From Verrucomicrobiaceae bacterium (GTDB lineage Bacteria > Verrucomicrobiota > Verrucomicrobiae > Verrucomicrobiales > Akkermansiaceae): 6,913 nucleotides of DNA. Both the position numbers and the translations under genes were made by a program. The stretch is from contig RPOS01000156.1 in assembly GCA_003820635.1 (NCBI GenBank), positions 1 through 6,913 of the forward strand, read 5' to 3'. Of this stretch, positions 1 through 5,612 are shown in pieces (the stretch's first letter is position 1; each line of letters begins with the position of its first letter). The notes beneath the pieces were generated by a model. The model was not told the origin of the DNA. It searched no databases and was given only the letters and a program-made list of their open reading frames with translations.

Positions 1-1
1 G

Positions 2-691
2 GAGGAGTTTGAGGAAAAGGAGGCCAGCCAGTTGATCGATCGCATCGAGGAAGCCATGCGGACTTTCTTCAGTGCCACCACGGTGGATTCAATGGCCCTG
101 AGGGTGCGGCAACCGGAGCGGGTGCTGCCATTGATGCGGAGATACTACTCCCGCACTCCGCTGCAGCAGAGTCCGCTGGAGTCCGTGTGGGTTCTCCAGC
201 CACTCACACTTGATAACCGTACGGAGTTCTGGATGGCCTCGGTGGTGCTGGCCAACGGCCAAGTGCGCAATTTCGTCATCGAGATTTCCCCCTCCGGCGA
301 TCCGCTCATGGATTGGGAAACGCTGGTGTGTGACCAACCGATGCCTTGGGACGAGTTTGCCCGCGAGAGGCCCACCGGCAAATCACTGGATTTCCGCGTC
401 TATGCGGAGCACGACGTGTTTTTCAGCCATGAGTTTGCCGACTCCGGGCACTGGCTTTGCTTCCGGCTGACGGCGCTGGACAGCGAGGAAACATTGTTTG
501 GATATGTGCCTGTGGACAGCCCTGAGGCGCAGTCCATGCAAAAGATCATCCGGGACAACGGCGGCCGCAGGGCCAGCCTCATCCTGCGCCTCAGCATCCC
601 TGAGGGCCTGCAATCCCGCCGCGGGGTGATGATCGAAAAAGTGTTGAGTCCCCGCTGGCTTTACCTGGATGAACCGGACCCGGCATCATGA
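2..691 (+). CDS. Uncharacterised protein, 5' end cut by window edge
   Basis: I do not recognise a named family or a function. The reading frame is open to the left edge, so the gene probably begins upstream; about 229 residues are visible. The visible part opens with a highly acidic stretch (Glu-rich, positions 2-31). A helical segment follows whose 'FFSATTVDSMALRVRQPERV' then 'LPLMRRYYSR' style is common in uncharacterised Verrucomicrobia proteins; there this block usually follows an N-terminal membrane helix and linker (general impression, not searched). The remainder looks beta-rich and ends in basic and acidic turns. A TTG at 32 lies 8 nt after a good Shine-Dalgarno-like AAGGAGG (17-23), and an ATG lies at 56. 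Either could be an internal start, but the open upstream frame argues for a longer protein. The stop overlaps the next start as ATGA (688-691), so the two genes are probably co-transcribed and translationally coupled. No cysteine cluster or enzyme motif is evident. Confidence 0.8.
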   Translation, partial: EEFEEKEASQLIDRIEEAMRTFFSATTVDSMALRVRQPERVLPLMRRYYSRTPLQQSPLESVWVLQPLTLDNRTEFWMASVVLANGQVRNFVIEISPSGDPLMDWETLVCDQPMPWDEFARERPTGKSLDFRVYAEHDVFFSHEFADSGHWLCFRLTALDSEETLFGYVPVDSPEAQSMQKIIRDNGGRRASLILRLSIPEGLQSRRGVMIEKVLSPRWLYLDEPDPAS

Positions 692-2904
692 TGTTGTTTT
701 CCCGCTCATCCAAGCCGCTGCCCATTGAGGTTCCGGGCCGGAAAATACCGGCCTATTCAGCAGCCGCGTTGTTTCCTGTGCTGACGGGAGTGGCAGTCTT
801 CCTCGTGCTTCAATATGCCATTGCCCTGTGGCGGCTCGCCGATTCCTCGGGCGGGATGATGAATAAGTTCAGCGCGCTGGCCCGCGAGCAATACCTTGGA
901 TTTCTCGTCCGCCAGAACCTGTGGATGCTCGTCGCCTATCTCGCGCTGGCCATTGGCGCGGCCTTGCTGGCCCAGCCACTGGTGAGTTGGTGGAGCGGCC
1001 GTTCGCAGCGGCGCGGCTTCGCGGCCGTCGCCTTGCGTGCATTCGCGGTTGCCGCTGTGATGCACGGGTATTTCACGCTGCGCCTGGTGAAAACCCGGCC
1101 GTATTTCCTCAATGAGGCGGAGTTCGGCCATTGGTATTACAAGATGCTGGATTTCCCGGAGCCGGTCAGGCCGGCTGGCTTGTTCATCCTCTTCACGGTG
1201 CTGCCGCTGGCGTTCGGGGGCCTCGCCCTCGCATGGCATGCGCACCGGCATGGCCGCAAGGGCTGGGTGGCGGCCACCGCGCTGGTAGTGGCCACGGCTT
1301 TCGCCTTCGGTGTGCAGCCATCATCCGGCGTGCCCGCGGAGCGGGTTTCCAATGACGGGAAAAAACCGCCAAACATCCTCATCATCGGCTCCGATTCACT
1401 CCGCGGCGACCGCCTCGGCTGCGCCGGATACCGCCCGCAGCGCAACGACGGCGCGGCGGCCGCGGGTGTCTCGCCGGTGATCGACGCGCTTGCCGCCCGT
1501 TCCATCCGCTTCGAGCGTTGTTATACTTCCATCGCCTCCACACTGGAGAGTGGCGTGCAGTTGATGGCCTCGCAGTATCCTCACAGCCATGGCATCCGCC
1601 AGATGTATCCGGACCGCGAGACGGTGGAAGCCGCGCAAAAGCGCATCGTCCCGCTCGCCCGGGTGCTCCGCGAGCGCGGCTATGACACTGCCGCCATCGG
1701 CGACTGGTGCGCCGGTTATTATGAAATCATGCCGATGGGCTTCGAACACATATCAGTTTCGAGTTTTGACAACTTCAGGATCTACATGAGCCAGGCGGTG
1801 GTGATGGCGCATTTCGTCGTGCCGCTCTACTTTGACAATCCGCTCGGCTACCGGCTGTTTCCGCAGCTCCAGTCCTTCGCGCAGTTCGTCACGCCCAAGG
1901 TTGTCACCGGGCGGGTGGAGCGCCGCCTGGAAGCCGCGGCCCGCGGGCAAAAGCCGTTCTTCTGGCATGTCTTCTATTCGTGCAACCATCTGCCCTACCG
2001 CAGCAATGAGCCCTACGCCAGCATGTTCGCCGATCCGGCATACAGCGGACCTAACAAAAACGGCGTGGACTTCGACATCGATTCCTTCATCGGTGGCACC
2101 GATCTGGAGTCCAAGTGGAAGGCCCTGCCGGAAAAGGAAGTCCGGCAGATCCGCGCGCTCTATGACGGCTGCACGCGGCAGTTTGACGACTGCGTCGGCG
2201 AGATCCTTGCGGCGCTCGAGCGCAACGGGCTGGCGGAGAACACCATTGTCATCATCACCTCCGATCACGGGGATGATCTCTACGAACCCGGCGTCACGCT
2301 CGGCCACGGCCTCACCTTCAATGGCGGGCTGCAGGCCAACCATGTGCCGCTCATCATGCATGTTCCGGGAGCAGCGCCGCGCGTCATTCCGGAAGCGGTG
2401 CGGCTCATCGACGTGGTTCCCACGCTTGCGGAATTCGCAGGCGTGGAGAAATCACCCACTTGGCAGGGGCTCGGGTTCGCGGCATGGATCCGCGGCGAAG
2501 AGGTGCCGCAACACCGCCCGTTTTACGGCGAGACCGGCTTTCCGTTCATTCAGTTCAGCGTGCCCGGTGTCGAACGGCCCAAGCTGCCACCGATGGATGA
2601 ACTGACATGGATTGATGAAGATTATCACTATCAATTCGTGCTCAAGCCGGAATACCGCGAGCGCCTCGTCGAGGCGAAACAACGCTGCCTGCGCACCCGG
2701 GATTGGAAACTCGTCTGCACACCCACTGCCGGTGGCGGCCGTCATTTCGGGCTCTTCCACCTCGCCAGTGATCCGCATGGCGAAACCGATCTCGCCGCAT
2801 CACGCCCCGAGGTGCTCGCGCCGATGAAAGCCGCGCTCGAGCGCTGGATGGACCGGATGATCGAAACCCCGATCCCGGAGATCTTCCCTGGCAGCGAACC
2901 CTGA
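688..2904 (+). CDS. Membrane-anchored sulfatase/alkaline phosphatase superfamily protein (Thr nucleophile)
   Basis: This 738-residue protein has about five hydrophobic helices (approx. residues 23-49, 77-101, 110-134, 162-184, 192-210) followed by a sulfatase-type (PF00884-like) domain expected outside the membrane. The domain starts at 'PPNILIIGSDSLRGD' (residues 227-241), with D236 the likely first metal ligand. The second metal site is D526-H527 in 'IITSDHGDD', with H540 in 'LGHG' and H434 in 'NHLPY' as further likely active-site residues. The C-terminus has the usual 'DWKLVCT' and 'LFHLASDPHGETDLA' pattern. Where sulfatases show C/S-x-P-x-R before 'LLTGRYPxxxG', this protein reads T-L-E-S-G before 'LMASQYPHSHG'. 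T285 therefore sits at the nucleophile position, without the formylglycine Cys/Ser or the Arg. Thr nucleophiles and a five-helix anchor are known from EptA-type phosphoethanolamine transferases and LtaS, so a phosphatase, phosphodiesterase or phosphotransferase is as likely as a sulfatase. The substrate is unknown. The start at 688 is set by the ATGA overlap with the preceding gene; ATG 691 is an alternative. Confidence 0.9.
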   Translation: MMLFSRSSKPLPIEVPGRKIPAYSAAALFPVLTGVAVFLVLQYAIALWRLADSSGGMMNKFSALAREQYLGFLVRQNLWMLVAYLALAIGAALLAQPLVSWWSGRSQRRGFAAVALRAFAVAAVMHGYFTLRLVKTRPYFLNEAEFGHWYYKMLDFPEPVRPAGLFILFTVLPLAFGGLALAWHAHRHGRKGWVAATALVVATAFAFGVQPSSGVPAERVSNDGKKPPNILIIGSDSLRGDRLGCAGYRPQRNDGAAAAGVSPVIDALAARSIRFERCYTSIASTLESGVQLMASQYPHSHGIRQMYPDRETVEAAQKRIVPLARVLRERGYDTAAIGDWCAGYYEIMPMGFEHISVSSFDNFRIYMSQAVVMAHFVVPLYFDNPLGYRLFPQLQSFAQFVTPKVVTGRVERRLEAAARGQKPFFWHVFYSCNHLPYRSNEPYASMFADPAYSGPNKNGVDFDIDSFIGGTDLESKWKALPEKEVRQIRALYDGCTRQFDDCVGEILAALERNGLAENTIVIITSDHGDDLYEPGVTLGHGLTFNGGLQANHVPLIMHVPGAAPRVIPEAVRLIDVVPTLAEFAGVEKSPTWQGLGFAAWIRGEEVPQHRPFYGETGFPFIQFSVPGVERPKLPPMDELTWIDEDYHYQFVLKPEYRERLVEAKQRCLRTRDWKLVCTPTAGGGRHFGLFHLASDPHGETDLAASRPEVLAPMKAALERWMDRMIETPIPEIFPGSEP

Positions 2905-2908
2905 GGGA

Positions 2909-3838
2909 TCAACTCCGCTCCGCCGGGCGCACGCTGATGCCGAGCAGCGTCTGGAAATAGGGAGGAGAGGTTTCGCGGTCGGCGACGATGGTTTCGATCC
3001 CGGTGAAGCCGGATTTCTCCAACATCGCGGCCAGCGCGCTCTCCGAGAAACCAAGCCAGCGGTCGGCGTAGAGCTCGCGGGCTTCCTCGAAGTTGTGCTG
3101 GACGAGATCCAGCACGATGAGCCGGCCGCCCGGCTTGAGGATGCGGAACGCGGCGTCGATGGCGCGCTGCGGGTGCTCGGCATGATGCAGCGCCTGGCTG
3201 AGCACCGCCAGATCGAGCGTGCCATCTTCGATCGGCGGCTCCTCGATGTCGCCGAGGCGGTATTCGAGATTGGTCAGGCCGTTTTGAGCGGCGAGCGATT
3301 GGCCGAACTCGACCATTTTCGGCGAAAGGTCCACCGCGATGACTTGATCGGCGCGCTGGGCGAGGAGCCGGGCCAGGGTGCCCTCGCCGGCACCGAGATC
3401 CGCCACCACTTTGTAATTGAGCACCTTGATGAGTGCCTCGGCCAGCGCCTTCCACGAGCGGCCGGGCACGTAATCCTTGCCGAAACGACCGGCCAACTCG
3501 TCGAAATACGCACGGGCCGTGTCCCGGCGCTTGCGCAGCAGATGCCGCAGAGACGCCAGATCCGCCGTCACCTCCGGGACTTCCGCCGCCGCCGCGCGCG
3601 CCACTTCCATCAAATCCGGATCCGCCGTGCAGGAATACATGTTGTTTTTGCCACTGCGCTCGTCGGAAACCAGACCCGCCGCCTTGAGCTGCGATAGCTG
3701 GGTGGAAATTCGGCTCTGCCCCATGCCCAGGATCTCCTGAAGCTCCGCCACCGACAGCGATTCCTCCGCCACCAGCATCAAAATCCGCAGCCGAGTGGGG
3801 TCGGACAGCAATTTCAGCGATTTGAGAATTGACGACAT
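2909..3838 (-). CDS. ArsR-family HTH regulator fused to SAM-dependent methyltransferase domain (SahR-like candidate)
   Basis: The 309-residue protein has two parts. Residues about 1-90 form an ArsR-type winged helix-turn-helix: '[14 protein letters not shown]' (10-23), a recognition region around '[19 protein letters not shown]' (39-57) and a wing near 59-69. There is no CxC-type metal-binding motif in the HTH, so metal sensing is unlikely. Residues about 140-245 form a class I methyltransferase fold: motif I 'DLGAGEG' (147-153), acidic D170 closing strand 2, 'GDIEEPP' (196-202) and '[11 protein letters not shown]' (234-244). HTH-methyltransferase fusions of this kind occur beside methionine and SAM-cycle genes, and an ArsR-family regulator, SahR, is reported to respond to S-adenosylhomocysteine. 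Divergence from metK, with ahcY further on, supports a similar role here by inference: the methyltransferase-like domain may bind SAM or SAH as a sensor. True catalysis cannot be excluded. It converges on the sulfatase-like gene with a 4-bp gap. No Shine-Dalgarno is obvious before its ATG. Confidence 0.9.
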   Translation of the reverse strand: MSSILKSLKLLSDPTRLRILMLVAEESLSVAELQEILGMGQSRISTQLSQLKAAGLVSDERSGKNNMYSCTADPDLMEVARAAAAEVPEVTADLASLRHLLRKRRDTARAYFDELAGRFGKDYVPGRSWKALAEALIKVLNYKVVADLGAGEGTLARLLAQRADQVIAVDLSPKMVEFGQSLAAQNGLTNLEYRLGDIEEPPIEDGTLDLAVLSQALHHAEHPQRAIDAAFRILKPGGRLIVLDLVQHNFEEARELYADRWLGFSESALAAMLEKSGFTGIETIVADRETSPPYFQTLLGISVRPAERS

Positions 3839-3850
3839 GGCGGGCTGGTT

Positions 3851-3878
3851 GTATCAACGCATCACGATTTGACGATAC
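3851..3878. promoter_or_regulatory. Candidate operator: imperfect palindrome between the divergent regulator and metK
   Basis: The 56-bp gap between the two start codons contains a 28-bp imperfect palindrome. Outer arms are GTATC (3851-3855) and GATAC (3874-3878); inner arms are ATC (3861-3863) and GAT (3866-3868). Both pairs share one centre between 3864 and 3865, and 9 of 14 base pairs are symmetric. ACGAT also occurs twice as a direct repeat (3864-3868, 3872-3876). ArsR-family dimers bind such dyads, and the position, about 26 bp from one start codon and 30 from the other, suits control of both genes. An AT-rich run (3880-3892) separates it from metK. The site is inferred from symmetry only, and no second copy lies directly upstream of ahcY. 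I could not assign -35/-10 boxes with confidence. Confidence 0.45.
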
Positions 3879-3894
3879 GAAAATTAAAAAACAC

Positions 3895-5091
3895 ATGAGC
3901 ACCTACATTTTTTCCTCCGAATCCGTCGGCGAAGGTCACCCAGACAAGGTTTCCGACACCATTTCCGACGCCATCCTCGACGCCTGCCTCGCGATCGATC
4001 CCAAGAGCCGCGTCGCCTGCGAAACCTTCGTGAAAAGCAACGTGGTTGTCGTCGGCGGCGAGATCACCATCCCCAAGATCGGCCAGAAACCCATCGGCTC
4101 GGTGATCAACATCGAAAAAGTCATCCGCGACGCCGTGCGCGGCATCGGTTACGTCAATAACGACGACGTATTCCACGCCGACCAGATTTTCATCAACAAC
4201 TACCTCACCACCCAATCGCCCGACATCGCGCAGGGGGTGGATGCCAAAAAGGCCAAAGGCAAGAAAACCGCCGAGCAGGGAGCCGGTGACCAAGGCATCA
4301 TGTTCGGCTACGCCTGCGATGAAACTCCGGAGCTCATGCCCGCTCCGATCATGTTCGCGCACCGCCTCGGCCGCGAACTCACCCGCATCCGCAAGGCCGG
4401 CAAACTCGCCAAGTGGTTGCGCCCGGACGCCAAGTCGCAGGTCGCCGTGGAATACGTCGATGGCCGCCCGACCCGCATTGTCAACGTGGTCATCTCCACC
4501 CAGCACGCCGCCGATGTGGAGCACGCCACCATCGAGAAATTCTGCATCGAGCAGGTCATCAAGAAGGTGCTGCCGAAAAACATGCTCACCAAAGACACGC
4601 AATATCTCATCAACCCGACCGGCAAGTTCGTCGTCGGCGGCCCACAGGGAGATTCCGGCCTAACAGGCCGCAAGATCATCGTCGATACCTACGGTGGCAT
4701 GGGCCGCCACGGTGGTGGTGCCTTCTCCGGCAAGGACCCGTCGAAAGTGGACCGCTCCGCCGCCTACATGGGCCGCTGGGTTGCCAAGAACGTGGTCGCC
4801 GCGGGGCTCGCCAAGCGTTGCGAAATCCAGTTCGCATACGCCATCGGCCACCCCGAGCCGCTCAGCGTGCACGTCGATACGTTTGGCACCGGCATCGTGA
4901 GCGACGGGAAAATCCTCGCCGCCATCCTCAAGGTCTTCTCGTTCAAGCCCGCAGACATCGTCAAGCAGCTCAAGCTGCTCCGCCCGATCTACTCCAAGTC
5001 CACCAACTACGGTCACTTCGGCAAAGATGACAAGGAGCTCACCTGGGAAGCGACGGACAAGGTTTCCGCGCTGAAGAAAGCCGTCGTCTAA
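3895..5091 (+). CDS. metK: S-adenosylmethionine synthetase (methionine adenosyltransferase)
   Basis: MetK makes S-adenosylmethionine from methionine and ATP, releasing phosphate and pyrophosphate; it is a cytosolic Mg2+/K+-dependent enzyme. The 398-residue product has the usual family length and all main signatures. These are the N-terminal '[15 protein letters not shown]' (residues 7-21, with ATP/Mg-binding H15, D17 and K18), '[12 protein letters not shown]' (129-140), '[12 protein letters not shown]' and the glycine-rich loop '[16 protein letters not shown]' (273-288). A short Lys-rich insert precedes the GAGDQG motif. I chose ATG 3895 because homologous sequence begins there ('[10 protein letters not shown]'); an in-frame ATG at 3829 would overlap the divergent gene and translate through the candidate operator. 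No Shine-Dalgarno is visible, only an A-rich leader. The likely regulator is the divergent ArsR-methyltransferase protein. The stop codon abuts the left inverted repeat of the four-helix-bundle cassette. The identification is secure. Confidence 0.98.
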   Translation: MSTYIFSSESVGEGHPDKVSDTISDAILDACLAIDPKSRVACETFVKSNVVVVGGEITIPKIGQKPIGSVINIEKVIRDAVRGIGYVNNDDVFHADQIFINNYLTTQSPDIAQGVDAKKAKGKKTAEQGAGDQGIMFGYACDETPELMPAPIMFAHRLGRELTRIRKAGKLAKWLRPDAKSQVAVEYVDGRPTRIVNVVISTQHAADVEHATIEKFCIEQVIKKVLPKNMLTKDTQYLINPTGKFVVGGPQGDSGLTGRKIIVDTYGGMGRHGGGAFSGKDPSKVDRSAAYMGRWVAKNVVAAGLAKRCEIQFAYAIGHPEPLSVHVDTFGTGIVSDGKILAAILKVFSFKPADIVKQLKLLRPIYSKSTNYGHFGKDDKELTWEATDKVSALKKAVV

Positions 5092-5116
5092 AGACTCAAG
5101 ACTGCAAGACGCAAGA
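5091..5116. repeat. Left inverted repeat of the four-helix-bundle cassette
   Basis: This 26-nt arm is made of about four 7-nt units (AAGACTC, AAGACTG, CAAGACG, CAAGAGA, the last running just past the arm). Its reverse complement matches 5542-5567 at 25 of 26 positions, with one unpaired base on each side. The innermost 13 nt (5104-5116, GCAAGACGCAAGA) pair perfectly with 5542-5554. It starts on the last base of the metK stop codon and ends 12 nt before the ATG of the small gene, so the purine-rich GAGAAGAAG that may serve as ribosome binding site adjoins it. Confidence 0.85.
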
Positions 5117-5128
5117 GAAGAAGCTGCC

Positions 5129-5515
5129 ATGCCTTTGCATCACTTTGAAGATTTGGAGGTGTGGAAGCGCAGTTCGAGACTTGCGGTGGATGTCTTGCAG
5201 TTGGTCGATCCGATCAGACTTTACACACTGAAGGACCAAATGGCGCGGAGTTGCATTTCCGTGCCATCCAACATTGCCGAGGGGGGCGAGCGCGAAAGCG
5301 ACCGTGAGTTCAGGCGATTTTTAGCCATTGCCAAAGGATCAGTCGGCGAACTCCGCACCCAGCTCTACATCGGTCTTGCGGCGGGTGTCTTCACAAGCGA
5401 AGCCGCTACTCCCTTGATCAAGGAGGCCAAGGAAATCGGCTCGATGATCGAGGGTCTCCGCAAACGCCTGATCGGCCCCGGTATCATCAACAAACTCCTC
5501 TCCATCTTCATCTGA
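5129..5515 (+). CDS. Four-helix bundle protein (23S rRNA intervening-sequence / bVSP / Avd-like family)
   Basis: The 128-residue protein matches the four-helix-bundle family (TIGR02436 type), first known from intervening sequences in 23S rRNA genes and related to the Avd accessory protein of diversity-generating retroelements. Family hallmarks are 'HFEDLEVWKRS' (residues 5-15), 'LKDQMARSCISVPSNIAEGG' (34-53) and 'EFRRFLAIAKGSVGELRTQL' (60-79), then two further amphipathic helices. The length is normal for the family. Many members form pentameric barrels with a basic surface; the molecular role of stand-alone copies is not established. The gene sits alone between metK and ahcY, inside near-perfect inverted repeats, and its GC is lower than metK's (64 of 120 bases G/C at 5161-5280 against 41 of 60 at 4381-4440), consistent with acquisition. 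No reverse transcriptase or template/variable repeat pair is seen. The ATG at 5129 is preceded by purine-rich GAGAAGAAG and begins where family similarity begins. Confidence 0.93.
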   Translation: MPLHHFEDLEVWKRSSRLAVDVLQLVDPIRLYTLKDQMARSCISVPSNIAEGGERESDREFRRFLAIAKGSVGELRTQLYIGLAAGVFTSEAATPLIKEAKEIGSMIEGLRKRLIGPGIINKLLSIFI

Positions 5516-5541
5516 ATATTCAATGAATCGCCAATGCTTCA

Positions 5542-5578
5542 TCTTGCGTCTTGCGTCTTGAAGTCTTGCGTCTCAGTC
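5542..5578. repeat. Right inverted repeat of the four-helix-bundle cassette
   Basis: The arm TCTTGCGTCTTGC (5542-5554) continuing to 5567 is the reverse complement of 5091-5116, apart from one extra base on each side. The repeat pattern runs on for about two more, decaying units (GTCTTGC, GTCTCA, GTC) to about 5578, so this side is longer than the left. It lies 26 nt after the stop of the small gene. Between them lie the 8-bp palindrome GAATATTC (5514-5521), overlapping the stop codon, and ATTCA-A-TGAAT (5518-5528). Confidence 0.85.
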
Positions 5579-5612
5579 CCAATTCATCTCAAACACACCA
5601 CCACCAAATATT
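5579..5612 (+). other. Short A/C-rich leader before ahcY
   Basis: These 34 bases between the right inverted repeat and the ahcY ATG are rich in A and C (CACCACCACC at 5597-5606) and end AAATATT directly before the start codon. There is no Shine-Dalgarno sequence, no copy of the regulator palindrome, and no room for an SAH or SAM riboswitch fold. If ahcY lacks its own promoter here it would depend on transcription from metK through the cassette. Confidence 0.5.

Larger units (their letters stand above)
5091..5578 (+). mobile_element. Putative IVS-like cassette: four-helix-bundle gene between inverted repeats
   Basis: About 490 bp between metK and ahcY consists of a left arm, one four-helix-bundle gene and a right arm. 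In a transcript the arms could pair into a roughly 25-bp stem holding the whole gene in a 425-nt loop. That layout resembles 23S rRNA intervening sequences, which carry the same gene family and whose ends pair. The cassette's GC is lower than that of its neighbours, and removing it leaves only about 34 bp between metK and ahcY. No transposase, integrase or clear target-site duplication is seen, so its mobility is inferred and would rest on machinery supplied elsewhere. The arms could instead be a dispersed intergenic repeat that happens to flank this gene. Confidence 0.5.

Noticed and set aside
2905..2950. Terminator between the convergent genes: stem ACGCTG (2931-2936) / CAGCGT (2945-2950)
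   Set aside because: It is only 6 bp, lies within the regulator coding end and has no T-tract on either side.
3865..3892. metK promoter using TTGACG (3869-3874) as -35
   Set aside because: No acceptable -10 at 16-18 nt spacing fits before the ATG; the AT-rich run at 3880-3892 is too close.
3829..3894. Upstream in-frame ATG extending metK by 22 residues
   Set aside because: It would overlap the regulator start and translate the candidate operator; MetK homology begins at the Met at 3895.
2742..3902. Minus-strand open frame of 386 codons overlapping the ArsR-methyltransferase gene
   Set aside because: It is a Gly/Arg/Ala-rich shadow in another frame; the 309-residue frame has coherent HTH and methyltransferase motifs.
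5129..5515. Diversity-generating retroelement (small gene as Avd)
   Set aside because: No reverse transcriptase, template/variable repeat pair or target protein is visible, and the flanking genes are metabolic.
5542..5578. CRISPR-like or direct repeat array
   Set aside because: Units are about 7 nt and contiguous with no spacers, and no cas genes are present.
5516..5612. SAH or SAM riboswitch upstream of ahcY
   Set aside because: The segment is occupied by the right inverted repeat and an A/C-rich leader; I see none of the conserved riboswitch core elements.
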